Shown here: in pieces, positions 46,230 through 63,693 of the stretch
How the letters are laid out: every line of letters begins with the position of its first letter
Numbering within the stretch: the first letter of the stretch is position 1
NCBI GenBank assembly: GCA_963556255.1
Contig: OY744613.1
Span: forward strand, 48,949,746 to 49,013,745
Direction: 5' to 3'
Length of the DNA: 64,000 bases
From: Allolobophora icterica
Lineage: Eukaryota; Annelida; Clitellata; Crassiclitellata; Lumbricidae
Program-made: the position numbers and the translations under genes
The notes under the pieces: generated by a model
What the model was told of the DNA's origin: nothing
The model's input: only the letters and a program-made list of their open reading frames with translations
Database searches by the model: none

Positions 46230-47430
46230 GTGAACATATATATTGCATGCAAAACTCTTCATCGTATTACAAGGAAAGCAACAGAAGTATTGTCAGAAGT
46301 TCTTGCTTACATAATATGAAAATGTCTCTGAAGTAGAGAAAATTTTCTTTTTGAACTAATACTTTTCATTTTTAAAGTAGAGCAATTTGGTTACCAAACT
46401 TTAAAGAATACCGAACATTTAACTTCCACTGGATAATAACAACACTGAGAACAGCATTACGCATTCGAAAGAGTATAGGCTACACGTTGAAGTGTCAAGC
46501 TTGAAGCCAATGACAATAAAGATAAAAGGGATATTCGTGTCCAGTGTTGGTCGGAAGTCATGTCAGTCACAACTAGACGACAGTGAACTATCCGATATAG
46601 GAGTTTGATTCTGCTGATAAATAATGAAAGGAGGTAGAAAGGTTCAGTATCTGCAACACACAATCATCTCATTTCCATAGAATTTAAGACATTCGTTGTT
46701 ATCCTTTGTGTTGGTTCTGGCATGACTTAGCAGACAATAAGACCCTCCATATCCTTTGTCGCATAATTTACTTATGTAACGTTTGAGTGCATACTTTGAT
46801 ACCTATTTAGGTGGCACCTCTGGATGAAGCCTTGTTGCATGATTGACACTTGCAGGATTTCTTTCCAGTTTGTATTCTGTCATGGTTTCTCAAATTATTG
46901 CTACACTTAAAAGGTTTGTGATACATACGACCTTAGTATGGGTTTTCTCCAGTGCGGGATGCCATGTGACGGGTTATAGGTTCTGAATGAATGCAAGTGT
47001 CCTTTGAAATAAATGAACAGGTACGGCTATTCTCCACTCCGGGTTTCTGTGTCCTCATTCAAGTGTGCAGACTGTGTAAACGCTTTTTGACAATACTGGC
47101 ATGGGTATCGCTTTTCTGCTGTATGCAGTCTGTTTAGGTTGCTTTAAAACAGAAGAGTTTCTAAATGTTCTGTCACATAACTCAGTTGTATGAATTTTCT
47201 CCAGTGTGGATTCTTGTGTGGCATTTTACTTGAAACTTCGATGAAGCACTTTCCCAAATAATTTGCACTTGTTTGCATTTTAGTTTAGGTTCCTGCCTTG
47301 TCTTTATGACATTCCTTGCTTGCTCGTGAGTCTGCCGTATTTTTAATGCACTGATGTATGTTAGCAGATACATTGGTGGGTTTTTGCGCTTATGTGAATT
47401 CTGTTTGGAATAGTAACAACACATAGTTCA
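46230..47430 (-). pseudogene. Decayed zinc-finger relic downstream of copy C
   Basis: Minus-strand fragments of fingers and the C-terminal region survive in mixed frames: KCHTRIHTGENSYN near 47190, YSRKAIPM-type shifted fingers near 47050-47130, and a LLSHARTNTKDNNE-like stretch near 46690-46740. Stops and frameshifts are frequent. Homologous to 7700-8300. Confidence 0.65.
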
Positions 47431-47605
47431 ACAAAATTTTGTAAATTTTTTTTAAACAGTCTCAATGCTTTAAAACAAAAACTTATCTGTGTGTGTTATA
47501 TATAAGTCTGCAGCAACTCTTTCTTAAGAAATCTTGTTACATGCCAAAACGCATCAATATTTGAAGTACATATAGAGTCTTAGTATCAAACTGATACCTC
47601 TATTA

Positions 47606-52330
<4,725 letters not shown>

Positions 52331-52936
52331 GTGGTGAATTATTATGAAATTTGTACTGTATTATATGAAAGTATCACCACACATATGTTGGAGTTTTCTA
52401 GTTCTTGTTCTAGAAATAAGCAGAGAATTTCTAAAGAAATCAGAAACATTTTCTGAACAAGTTGTTTATCTTCTGAAATGGAAAACTTTCTGTTTTGGTT
52501 AAGTCCATTGTGGGGCAATACATTCTGCAGTTACAATCAATTTCTTTGTGTGGTTAATTTATCTTTAATTTTCTAGCTTTCGTCCTTCGAGCTATCCCTC
52601 AAACTTCTCAGGCTTTATCTTCTGTCATTTGCTCTGCAAAGAACAGACAAGGTTTCGTTTTTGTAACATTTAATTTTGTATTATGTACACATAGCAATGC
52701 TACGTCTAAACACATTACTGCACTTCTGTGGATTGTTTCTAAAATGAACCACTTGAGGCTTTTAAAGTTGTAAATTAAATATTATTCTGATAGTACTTTC
52801 TAACCAAAAATACATTATAAATTAATTTAAAAGAAGCTCATTCTTCCACACAAAATTATATAGACTCAATGTTGATAGGTCATCTATCTCAGGCGAAAAC
52901 GTTACACAAACATTCAAACATTAAAGACTTCTGAAT
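52331..52936 (-). promoter_or_regulatory. Upstream region of copy C
   Basis: Contains the proximal block (TCCATTGTGGGGCAATACAT, CAATTTCTTTGTGTGG) and the GAACCACTTGAGGCTTTTAAAG stretch seen in copies A and D. No coding content. Confidence 0.5.
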
Positions 52937-53366
52937 GGTTCCACAACAATTTGTCTACAGACTTTTCGTCTACTATAACGTTTCGTCTCCAGACTTTTTG
53001 TCTATTGTTTTCATCGATAATCCAGCTTCTAGTTTGAGCTGCTTTCATCACTAATCCAGCTCTTAGTTTGAGCTGTTTTCATTGCTAATCCTACTTCTAG
53101 TTTGAGCTACAGTTTCATCACAGCTCAAACTAGAAGCTGGATTAGCGATAAATATCGAGCTAAGAACGGAAGATGGATCAGCGATGAAAATCGAGCTTAA
53201 ACTAGAAGCTGGATTATGGATGAAAATTGAGCTTAAAATAGAAGAGGGATCAGTGATGATAATTGAGATTAAAATAGAAGCAGGATTAGCGAACCATTTG
53301 TTCATGAAACATTATTTTGTTCGTGAACCATATGTCGTGACCATTTGTCGTGAACTATCCTGTCAG
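52937..53366. mobile_element. Minisatellite foldback-type element C
   Basis: Flanks TTCTGAAT (52929-52936) and TTCTCAAT (53367-53374) match at 7 of 8 bases. The core minisatellite runs on the minus strand for 53005-53105 and then on the plus strand for 53114-53290, making a near-palindrome centred at about 53110. The outer parts are simple repeats of different type: GTCTACAGACTTTTC-like on the left, CATTTGTCGTGAAC-like on the right. Confidence 0.6.
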
Positions 53367-53639
53367 TTCTCAATGCTGCCTTCAGATTGATTGCTTGTCT
53401 TCCTAAATTTTCCAACATCTCCAAGTATATGGTAAACATTTTTTTTCTTTTTTTCATCTCTTTTTAACTAATGAAAATTGATCTGTATACCTTAGTTGGA
53501 ATCCATGTGTACTGATAGTTAAGTTCTTTAGTTAAGAGTTCTATCATTGTTTCTTTTACCTGCTGATCATATAACTTGATTGATGTTACCGTTAAAAGTA
53601 TTGATTGTGCTGTCATTTACTTGTATTACGATAAATGTT

Positions 53640-53775
53640 AACTAGGTGGCCCTGCTAAGCGGGATCAAGATCCCGCTTGGGTCTCCTCTTGTTGCCAAAG
53701 TTCAAACTTTTATGTTGTATTTTCCTTGTACTTCAAATGGCTTCAATAAAAGGATTGATTGATTGATTGATTAAA
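53640..53775 (+). mobile_element. LINE 3' end with (TTGA)n tail
   Basis: A GCGGGATCAAGATCCCGC hairpin is followed by a T-rich segment, AATAAAAGGATTGATTGATTG and four TTGA units. Hairpin plus tetranucleotide tail is common at 3' ends of CR1/L2-type elements. Confidence 0.55.
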
Positions 53776-54055
53776 ATAAATCAACTTGCTCCCAAATTAT
53801 ATATCAGGGTCCTCATCCACCCTCTCTGCAGCTTCTCACCGACGTCTCAGTTTTCGTGACCGACACGTTCTCTTTGTTCCGCGTGTCAGGACAACTCTGG
53901 CCCGAAATAGATCGTTTGCCAACATAGGCCCTCAAAATATGATGCGATGGGATATTAATTCTATAACCATTTGTGTGGTAGGATTTCACCTGTATAATCT
54001 GGCTAAACTACAATTTACAGATGATGTACCCAACATGTAAAATATATAAGAAGAA

Positions 54056-54250
54056 ATAAACGAAAGTCATATATTTTTATAATAAGGATATGAAATATGA
54101 AGGTAATTCGAAAGCATTACCCGCATAAGAAGTTAATTTGTACAATCTCATTTCTTCCGCTTAGTATTTTTAAGATGGCGTTAATGATAACGAAAATGCG
54201 TGAAGTACAATTGGAATATGTAGCAATCTCTTCTATCCTCTATCGATTGT
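54056..54250 (-). promoter_or_regulatory. Distal upstream block with YY1-like site (copy C)
   Basis: Shares ATAAGGATATGAAATATGAA, GGTAATTCGAA, GCATTACC and AAGATGGCG (54172-54180) with the other copies. It lies about 1.9 kb upstream of copy C. Confidence 0.5.
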
Positions 54251-54668
54251 TCTGGACGTGTATTATACGATAAATATTCGTTGTAACGCCAACTTCTCAC
54301 TAAACCGTCTAAAGTATCACTGTAACATTTTTAAGTTTGCTGTTACAAATACTTAGGTAGAACCGTCATAATGATCATTTCATCAAAGGCTTCTTGTGAA
54401 TAGAGCCCTACGCCGGCCGTTCCCTCGCCGACATAATTTCGGTGAGCGGCCGCATTTTTATACATGTCGGCGCGCCACCGATGCCAGGCTGATATGTTAA
54501 TTCTTATTGTTGCATTTTCATGTTTTGCACGATTTTGCGATATACTGCTCTAGTGCGAAATAGAAGTAGACATCTTGTACTTATTTGCTTCGTTTTATTT
54601 TTCTGGGTCTCTGCGACGCTTGATCGGCAACACGAATAATTGGTGACGTCATTTTACGAGCCTATGAC

Positions 54669-55230
54669 TTAACCCTTTGGCTGCGGGCCAAATTATTACC
54701 AATACGCGTACAGACCTGTAATCAATTATCGGTAATGTAAGGATATCGGATAGCAACGGCCATTGTCACTTATTATCATCAGTAACTCTGAAAATCTACA
54801 TAAAATGAATGAAAATGCAAATAAACTGCTTTTTACTCTACTCTACTCTACAGTAAACTGACTAAAAGTCTGCATTTGAATGATAATCATTGAAGCGTGA
54901 AGGCTATAGAAGCACACGCCGCGACACGCGCCGCAAATATAACGCGTTTCTTTGCGCTGTTCACGCGTGTTGCAAACATCATCAAAATATTCATCGTCTG
55001 ACAAATCTAGTTGTTTCAAACTGTTCATTGCTCTACTCTACTTTATTCTACTCCACAGTAACCTGACTAAACGTCTGGATTCGAATAATAATCATTGAAG
55101 CATGACACCACGCAGAGTGCAGGCTATAATAGCAGCGCATGTGCCGCAAATATAACGTGATTTTCTGCGATTTTTTCACACGTGTCGCACACATCATCGA
55201 AATATTCGACAGCCAGATGAGGAAAACATA
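54669..55230 (-). pseudogene. Duplicated piggyBac transposase C-terminal fragments
   Basis: Two tandem segments of about 195 bp (54838-55030 and 55032-55257) each encode a piece like DDEYFDDVCNTREQRKETRY followed by Cys residues. In a shifted frame each ends FNDYHSNADF or FNDYYSNPDV before a stop, which matches the cysteine-rich tail and terminus of piggyBac transposases. To the left a TTAACCCTTTGGCTGCGGGC string at 54672 could be the element end. No catalytic part remains. Confidence 0.55.
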
Positions 55231-55533
55231 CATTAGTAGGATGTTATATGGGATCAAGACTGTTTAGAACATATATTACGTGACTACATTACTACCAGAA
55301 CGCTGACGTCTGACAGTGCACAAGTGCATAGTCTAATGGCTGCAATTACAATAAAAATTAAAAATTAAATTAAAAAATTTGCTTCGCTATTCATCAGATG
55401 GCAGTACTCACCATAGTAGTAAGAGAGACGCGGCAGAATGGATTGCCAGCACGCTGGATATGCCTATAGACGCTGTGGAAATGATGTATGCTGAGGTACG
55501 AGTTATCTCGTACGTCGCGCCGGGACCCGTGAA

Positions 55534-56483
55534 ATGACATACGAGTTAACTCGTACCTATACCATTTTTAATGGAACCAAATCCATCATCATCTCAATTA
55601 ATGCCAGTGTTGTACAGGGATCAGTTTTCGGCCCCACTGGATTTATTGTCTGTATCTCTGATCTCCATCCTATTCACCATCAAAATCGTCTATCCAAATA
55701 TGCTGATGATACATACTTATTAATTGGATCCAATTCATTAAATACAGCCAATGATGAAATCCAACATATTTACAATTGGTCTGAAACAAAGAACCTGAAA
55801 ATCAATCCTGATTAAAGTCGGGAAATGGCTATCATCAAACGCAACCAACCCTCACTTTCCGACAACCCTTCAATCACAGGAGTTAAACGGTCAACATCAA
55901 TCAAGATTCTCGGAGTCACCATCGGAGAAAAATTAACAGTCACTGAGCACATCAATCAACTGATAAAAAGTGGAACCTCCTCCTTTTTTGCACTAAGAAC
56001 TATCAAAAATCATGGAGCATCTCAAGACTCACTACATCTCATCACTAATGCAACAATCGTATCTAGAACCTTATATGCCTCTCCAGCCTGGTGGGGCCTT
56101 ATAAGTGGCAAGGATAAATTGCGCCTTGAACAATTCCTGAACAAACTCAAACGATTTGGATATGTTCAAACTATCTCTCCCTCCATAGCTGAGCTTGTGC
56201 TCAAAGCCGAAATGGCCTTATTTAAAGCAGCTTTACTCAATGAAAATCACTCAATTAGATGTTTATTCCCAACCAACCATATTACTCCTTACTCCCTAAG
56301 AAATCGTCCTCACAATTTTAATCTACCAGATAAAGACTCTCGAAACTTCATATCTAGAATGTTATTTTCTAACTCTTACTAAGCTATTATTAACAATTAA
56401 CAATTTTAATTCACTTCCTTGTACACCTACAGCGTTATGTCTGTTGTTTCATTAAACGAATATAAACATAAACATAAACATAC
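55534..56483 (+). mobile_element. Non-LTR retrotransposon with (AAACAT)n tail
   Basis: A single frame carries SVVQGSVFGPTGFIV, the catalytic LSKYADDTYLLIG and IYNWSETKNLKINP. After one in-frame TAA at 55813-55815 (an apparent Lys codon change) it continues SREMAIIKR, KILGVTIGEKLTV, LYASPAWWGL and ends RMLFSNSY at 56382. It is related to 30881-32111 but clearly a separate family member. The 3' tail is ATAAACATAAACATAAACAT. It is 5'-truncated just upstream of the GP motif. Confidence 0.85.
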
Positions 56484-56934
56484 CTCGCGCTCAAAGTATT
56501 AACCAATTTGTGTTGACTTTTGCAATAGGTAACGTTTGTTGCAAAACTTACTCATGAATGCTATAATTCGTTTTGAAGACGTATGGCAAGAAGCGAAGGT
56601 CTAAAGAACTCTACGTCGATCAATAGTTGTGCGATGTGTAGGCCCTACCTTATTGGTTGGTAGACGTGCCGTAAGCTAGAATGGAAGAGAACCGTCTACC
56701 TTCTAGTTGCAATGTTCTATAGGCTTGCCTATTCGGCCCACGCAGGCCTGTTACTGGCCGCTGTTTCCGTTTTCCAGGGGGTGCCACTACTTAGCAACTG
56801 TTAGGTAACGAACGACTTTCTACCTACTTTCATTTTTATTATCAGCAGAATCAAACTCTATAATAAGAGTTACAGTAGGCCTATGTCTAGCCCGCCGCGG
56901 GCATAATCACGTCGGCGCAGGGTCTACTTGAGAA

Positions 56935-57186
56935 AGGCACTTTGTGTAGATTTGCACATTCAAATTGCAATCTATTCGTGAAGTTGAAATCCACGCAGTT
57001 ACATAATTATTATATGCCTCCTATATAATTATGATGGTTCGGTGAGTATTCACAGCCTTCGCATCAATTCTTCGAGTTTCAATTTTTAGAATAAGTCGTC
57101 GATATGAGGCCAACATTTCCTTTCTAAAAGTGATTTTGGAATTCATCGATGCAGATAATAATTACTATTGAAGTGACTAGCGGACC
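56935..57186. other. Intergenic DNA
   Basis: No gene recognised. A short GATGCAGATAATAATTA string near 57150 also occurs at 43863. Confidence 0.35.
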
Positions 57187-57475
57187 GCCAGCCGGCCAGA
57201 GTCAGCGAGGCAGGAGACAGCGAGGCAGGAGTCAGCGAGGCAGAGGTCAGCGAAGTGAGCCAAGAATCAACGAGGCAGAAGTTAAGTCAGCGAGGCGCGG
57301 TAAGTCAGCGAGGCAGGAGTCAATGACGCAGGAATCAGCCAGACAGGAGTCAGCGAGGCGAGGCAAGAGTCAGCGAGGTAGGACGCAATGAGGCAGAAAT
57401 CAGTGAGGCATAAGTCAGAGGGGCAGTGAGGCAAGAGCCAGGAGTCAACGAGGCATGAGTCCGCGAAGGAAGAGT
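57187..57475 (+). repeat. ~15-bp minisatellite (GTCAGCGAGGCAGGA)
   Basis: About 18 degenerate copies of a GTCAGCGAGGCAGGA-type unit. The Arg/Gln-rich frame through it is a repeat product. Confidence 0.9.
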
Positions 57476-57759
57476 CAAAGAGAATGAAAACGAGTGGTCC
57501 GGTGGTAAAACCGCCACACTTTTGAAGACATAAAATTTCTGTTCATTTTATTTCTTCTCTTTATCGATCGTATCAACGAAATAAACAAGTTAAAGCATGC
57601 ACATTCTCGACACAATTATTAATTTTCAAATTATAAATGTCTTCAACGAATAAAAAAAACTTTTGTCAGAAGTGCAGTCTTTGTAAACAAAAGATCAGAA
57701 GCTCTGTCATAGGCAATCTTGCACACTTCGAAATATATGTACTCTCTGTGTGAAGTATA

Positions 57760-58170
57760 GAAAGAGTTTTATTATCAAACTGATACTTTTATTATTATAA
57801 ATTAGAGTGTTTCGTTTGCTGATCCTCAAAGGTGATCGAAAATTCAACTTCCACTGGAGAAAAACAAAACTGGTAACTATTATTCCAAAAATCCTTTTTC
57901 TATTTCACTCCATATCCATATGGTTTCAGTAGGAAAAGACACAATTCATTCACACTGTGTATTCCTGAGTGGCATTTAGTTGAGAACTTCTATCAAACAG
58001 TATCCCAAATACTTTGCACTTATTTGGATTTTTATTTCTTTATAGATGGGTTCTTGCTCTTTGTTCATCGCATATAGATTAACTTTCTGATGATCAAGTC
58101 TAATACAGAAGGCTTTTCCACATATATGAATTCTGCTTGGAATAGTACTTAACAAGAACAATTTAAAAAT
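57760..58170 (-). pseudogene. Decayed zinc-finger relic downstream of copy D
   Basis: The minus strand retains the 3' motif TAATAAAAGTATC near 57785, a C-terminal scrap (VEVEFSIT-like and PYGYGVK-like) around 57830-57930, and a linker or finger piece near 57960-58150. Corresponds to the relics at 7700-8300 and 46230-47430 but is shorter. Confidence 0.55.
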
Positions 58171-58316
58171 TTTACTCTAAGATGATTTTCTACAGTCGCT
58201 GTGCTATAAAGTAAAATTTGTTATTATTACACACACAAAGAAAAAAAACTCTGTCTTAAGAAATATTGCAATACGTGAAAACGCAAAAATATCTCAAGTA
58301 TAGAAGGAGTTTAGTT

Positions 58317-60209
58317 TCAATTGGAGCAATTCGGATGCTGCTCCTTAAAGTGTGTCGCAAATTCAACATCCACTGGACAATAGCAAAGCTGATAACAGTG
58401 GTCCAAAAATAGTTTTTCTGTTTCAAACATTTTGTCACAGATACCACATCCAAACGGTTTCACCAAGAAAGGCTGAATATCAGAAACAGATGATCTCTCA
58501 TTTTCGAAGAATTTCATACATTCAAATTCCATTGGGTGTGTTCTGGTATAACGTAGCAGACTATCAACCATTCCAAACGCTTTCTGGCAAAATTCTGCTA
58601 AGTGAATGCTTGAATGCCTAGTAAGCTCACCCTCCTGGGTAAAGCCTTTGTTGCATAAATCACATTCATAGAGTTTCTCTCCAGTGTGCTCCCTCTCATG
58701 GATTTTCAAATAACTACTAGAAGTAAATGATTTGTGACACAGATGACATTTGTATGGTTTCTCTCCAGTGTGCCCCCTCCCATGGATTTTCAAATAACTA
58801 CTAGAAGTAAATGATTTGTGACACAGATGACATTTGTATGGTTTTTCTCCAGTGTGCTCCCTCTCATGGATTTTCAAATAACAACTAGAAGTAAATGATT
58901 TCTGGCACAGATGACATTTGTATGGTTTCTCTCCAGTGTGCTCCCTCTCATGGATTTTCAAATAACTACTAGAAGTAAATGATTTCTGACACAGATGACA
59001 TTTGTATGGTTTTTCTCCAGTGTGGGTTATCATGTGGACTTTGATGTCCCGATTGAACGCAAATGTCTTCTGACAGAAGCTGCACTTGAATTGTTTTTCT
59101 CCAGTGTGAACTATTGTGTGGTATTTTAGGGAACCACGTGATGCAAATGTTTTCCCACATAATTTGCATTTGTATGGCTTTTCCCCACTGTGAGTTCTTG
59201 TGTGCTCTTTCAAATGTGTAGACCGTGTAAACGCTTTCTGACAGTATTGGCATTTGTATGGCTTCTCTCCTGTATGCATTCGCATATGCACATGCAGATC
59301 AGACTTATACCTAAATGCTTTGTCACATAGCAGACACTTATGTGGTCTTTCTCCAGTGTGGATACTTGTGTGGTCGTCCAAATGCACAGACACAGACGCT
59401 GCATGCACTCGTTTATGCTGCCCTAGAATAGTAGAAGTTCTAAAGGTTTTTTCGCATAACTCACATTTGTGTGATTTTACTCCAGTGTGGATTCTTGTGT
59501 GATCTTTTAGATTACATCTTTTTACAAAGGTTTTTTCACATAATTCACATTTATATGGCTTTTCTCCTGTGTGGATTCTTTTGTGGTATTTTAGTTCACA
59601 ACTTCTTGGAAATGCTTTTTCACATAATTCACAGTTGTAAGGTTTTTCTCCAGTGTGACTTGTTGTGTGGTAGTTTAGCTGCGATTTTGTTGCATATGGT
59701 TTTCCACATAACTCACACATGTGTGGTTTTTCTCCAGTGTGGAGTCTTCTATGGATTTTTAGTTGACATTTTTGAACAAATACCTTTCCACAAAATTCAC
59801 ACTTGTATGGTTTATTTCCTGTATGCACAAGTTTATGCTGGCTTAGAACAGAATGAGTTCGAAATTTTTTGTCACATATATCACATTTATATGGTTTTTC
59901 TCCAGTGTGGATTCTTGTGTGGGCTTTTAATTGACGTCTCTTTGCAAAACCTTTTCCACATAATTCGCATTTGTATGGCTTTTCTCCAGTGTGGATTCTT
60001 GTGTGATCTTTCAGATGAGATCTCTTTACAAATGCTTTTTCACAAACTTCACATTTGTATCGTTTGTCATTTGTGTTCGGTGTCAATTGGTCTCTTTTCT
60101 TGTCTCTGTTGCATTGCTCCATTATTCGTGATTGACACAAACCCTGCTCTTCATTCATCATATCCAAGTTCATTTTGTGGTGAATTATTATGAAACTCTT
60201 GGTCCACAC
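58317..60209 (-). CDS. C2H2 zinc-finger protein, copy D
   Basis: An uninterrupted frame of 630 codons. The boundary codon at 60209 is GTG; the first ATG is at 60173, in the linker SFIIIHHKMNLDMMNEEQG, so about 618 residues are likely unless an upstream exon is spliced in. Seventeen C2H2 fingers follow with TGEKP linkers. One finger is fused to the remains of the next (HKRVHAASVSVHLDDH), showing an in-frame deletion. Fingers 13-16 are four near-identical 84-bp copies (HLCQKSFTSSSYLKIHERE), a recent local expansion. The C-module is KPFGCGICDKMFE...CYQLCYCPVDVEF. The finger order parallels copies B and C. Nuclear DNA-binding role expected. The best candidate among B, C and D for a working long array. 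Confidence 0.8.
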   Translation of the reverse strand: MWTKSFIIIHHKMNLDMMNEEQGLCQSRIMEQCNRDKKRDQLTPNTNDKRYKCEVCEKAFVKRSHLKDHTRIHTGEKPYKCELCGKGFAKRRQLKAHTRIHTGEKPYKCDICDKKFRTHSVLSQHKLVHTGNKPYKCEFCGKVFVQKCQLKIHRRLHTGEKPHMCELCGKPYATKSQLNYHTTSHTGEKPYNCELCEKAFPRSCELKYHKRIHTGEKPYKCELCEKTFVKRCNLKDHTRIHTGVKSHKCELCEKTFRTSTILGQHKRVHAASVSVHLDDHTSIHTGERPHKCLLCDKAFRYKSDLHVHMRMHTGEKPYKCQYCQKAFTRSTHLKEHTRTHSGEKPYKCKLCGKTFASRGSLKYHTIVHTGEKQFKCSFCQKTFAFNRDIKVHMITHTGEKPYKCHLCQKSFTSSSYLKIHEREHTGEKPYKCHLCQKSFTSSCYLKIHEREHTGEKPYKCHLCHKSFTSSSYLKIHGRGHTGEKPYKCHLCHKSFTSSSYLKIHEREHTGEKLYECDLCNKGFTQEGELTRHSSIHLAEFCQKAFGMVDSLLRYTRTHPMEFECMKFFENERSSVSDIQPFLVKPFGCGICDKMFETEKLFLDHCYQLCYCPVDVEFATHFKEQHPNCSN

Positions 60210-60857
60210 TTGTTGACGTTTTGTGAATTCCTTTGTGCAAATAAGGAGAAAAATATGTAAAATTCACTTAGGTTTTCTTAACAAGTTCTTTATCTTCTGT
60301 AATGGAAAGCTTTTGTGTTTTGGTTAAATCCATTGTGAGGAAATACTTGCTGATGTTGGAATCAATTTCCTTGTGTGGCGAATTTACTGTTAATTCTCTC
60401 CATGTGGTCAATCAAACTCTCCTTCAAACTCTTGTAGAATTCAGGATTTCAATTCTGTAAATGGAAGCCGTGGCTCTGTAAATAATTAAGAAGTTTCATT
60501 TTTGTAATGTGTACATAGTGATAAGTCTAACAATATTACCGTTTTTGTGCAAAATGTTCCTGAATTTTAACCACTTTAGGATTTTCAAAATGATAAAATT
60601 CAATGCTATAGCTCATTTATTTTTAGGCGAAAACAACACCTAGACATTAGAACTACACCCTATCTGAACGCCTCAGACTTGCCATGGCGATAATGAACTT
60701 CACACAAAATTATAAGTATTCCAAAGCAATCGAATGAAAATCACGATATTATTTCTATCACCCTTCGCATTACTACCGAGTAATTTCCAGAAAATTCAGC
60801 TTGACAAGCTGACTAAACACTGAAATTTCCAGGTGATGCAGCAAGTATGAAATATTT
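60210..60857 (-). promoter_or_regulatory. Upstream region of copy D
   Basis: Holds the proximal block (TCCATTGTGAGGAAATACTT, CAATTTCCTTGTGTGG, GTGGCTCTGTAAATAA) and the stretch GAACGCCTCAGACTTGCCAT / CACCCTTCGCATTACTACC. It is free of the hAT MITE and of elements A1, A2 and B, so it serves as the empty-site reference for several insertions. Confidence 0.5.
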
Positions 60858-61199
60858 GGTAAAACCGTATTTTACGTTGCTAAATTGATAACGGTTGAAA
60901 ATCTGAAGTTTACGTTGCTAAATCCCTTGACGTTAAGTCTATAATTACCAAGTATGAAAATTGTTTCATAGTTAAACTAAAAGTTGATTATTGATGAAAA
61001 TGTTACTGAAACTAGAAGCGGGATGTTTGATGAACATATAACTGTAACTAGAGGTCGGATGAACGATGAAAATATTTCATATTAAGAGTTAAACTAGAAG
61101 TTGGATGATCAGCTACGTGAAGACATGACATTAATTTAGCAACGTTAAGTACGGGCCTGAAAAGATGTTGAATTTAGCAACGTAAACTACGGTTTTACC
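60858..61199 (+). mobile_element. Minisatellite foldback-type element D1
   Basis: Termini GGTAAAACCGTA and TACGGTTTTACC with 8-bp flanks AAATATTT on both sides (60850-60857, 61200-61207). Inverted ends contain repeated GTTTACGTTGCTAAAT motifs. The core has three to four AACTAGAAG..GGAT..GATGAAAAT units. Copy B at about 29866-29880 gives the empty site. AAATATTT is self-complementary, so the duplication rests partly on that comparison. The ends match A2 closely. Confidence 0.75.
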
Positions 61200-61207
61200 A
61201 AATATTT

Positions 61208-61425
61208 AATAAGAGACAAACGTATATTATAATAGTTGTATAATAAGGATATGAAATATGAAGGTAATTCGAACGCATTACCAGCTTAAGAGAAATTTTA
61301 TACAATCGCATATTATTCTTTACGAGTGAATTAAAATGGCGAAAACTTGAAAGAAAATGCTTCAAATAAAATTGGATCATATTACGATCACCCCTGTCCT
61401 CTACCGATTGTTATGGCCGCTTATT
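61208..61425 (-). promoter_or_regulatory. Distal upstream block with YY1-like site (copy D)
   Basis: Shares ATAAGGATATGAAATATGAA, GGTAATTCGAACGCATTACC and AAAATGGCG (61333-61341) with the other copies, about 1.2 kb from the reading frame of copy D. Confidence 0.5.
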
Positions 61426-61426
61426 T

Positions 61427-61696
61427 GGTTGTAGGACTTTTCGCCCCCGGAAGATTCACCCCCGACATTTCTCCCCCCAGAAGTTTTTCATCTCTATTCC
61501 CGCTTCTAGCCTTAGTTACATTTTCATCGCTAATCCAGCTTCTAATCTTAGTTACATTTTCATCATAGATCCCGTTTCTAGCCTTAGTTACATTTCATCG
61601 CTAATCCAGCTTCCGGGGGCGAATCTTCCGGGGAGCGAAATGTCTGGGGCGAATCTTCCGGGGGCGATTCTTCCGGGGGCGAAATTTCCGTATCCC
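61427..61696 (-). mobile_element. Minisatellite foldback-type element D2
   Basis: Perfect 8-bp flanks GCTTATTT (61419-61426 and 61697-61704). The ends are GC-rich: left GGTTGTAGGACTTTTCGCCC, right the inverse of GGGATACGGAAATTTCGCCC, each with CCCCGGAAGATTCG-type repeats. The core minisatellite lies on the minus strand (TTACATTTTCATC, GCTAATCCAGCTTCTA). Copy B near 30093 (CTGCCTATTTAAAC) has the empty site. Confidence 0.75.
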
Positions 61697-61818
61697 GCTT
61701 ATTTAACCCATCAAATTAGGCGAGTGCTGCTGTTTAGCTGTAAGGTAGCCAATCGCTGTTGAAATTTAAGTTTAATATTATACGATTACAATCAATTAAA
61801 CAACACCGTCATAATTAA

Positions 61819-63096
<1,278 letters not shown>

Positions 63097-63100
63097 TTAA

Positions 63101-63467
63101 GATATCATTAGAGATCTCACGTTAATGTCATAAAATGTAGGTGTATTTCTAAAAATACTGCTGAAATCTACGTCACTTACAATTACATCATGTCACTTAA
63201 TCGTAATCGTATTCTTCAAGCATCTAAAGCGTCACTCGAAGGCCAAGCTCAGGGCGCCAGACACCACGAGTGCTACATTATAATTATATCAGAGGGTGTT
63301 TTCAGAGAGTTTTCAAAACCGACCCGAGTTTCCAGATTCCAGTTCCAGTCCAATTTCAACAGGCCAGATCTAGAGAGTAGTTAGGTTCTTTGAAAGAAAG
63401 CGCTTGAAAAAAGTATATAATATAAATATTAGTTTTATGTATATATAGCCTATATCGAAAGTTATTC
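63101..63467. other. Intergenic DNA
   Basis: No gene or element recognised; short frames such as 63190-63384 lack family features. Confidence 0.35.
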
Positions 63468-63652
<185 letters not shown>

Positions 63653-63693
63653 TCCGATTAAATGAAAAACTAATAATGCTGTTGCTGATTTAA

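Larger units (their letters stand above)
54401..56926. mobile_element. hAT-like 2.5-kb composite
   Basis: Ends TAGAGCCCTACGCCG and CGGCGCAGGGTCTA are imperfect inverted repeats, flanked by CTTGTGAA (54393-54400) and CTTGAGAA (56927-56934), 7 of 8 matching. No hAT transposase is seen. The interior is a nest containing piggyBac transposase scraps and a LINE insertion. Copy A retains similar flanking DNA without this element near 3200. The interval may be a hAT MITE inflated by later insertions. Confidence 0.5.

Noticed and set aside
57149..57391. Arg/Gln-rich 80-codon frame
   Set aside because: It follows a 15-bp minisatellite and shows no conserved domain.
59471..60193. Plus-strand 240-codon frame opposite copy D
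   Set aside because: Antisense shadow of the finger array, with the same artefactual pattern as above.
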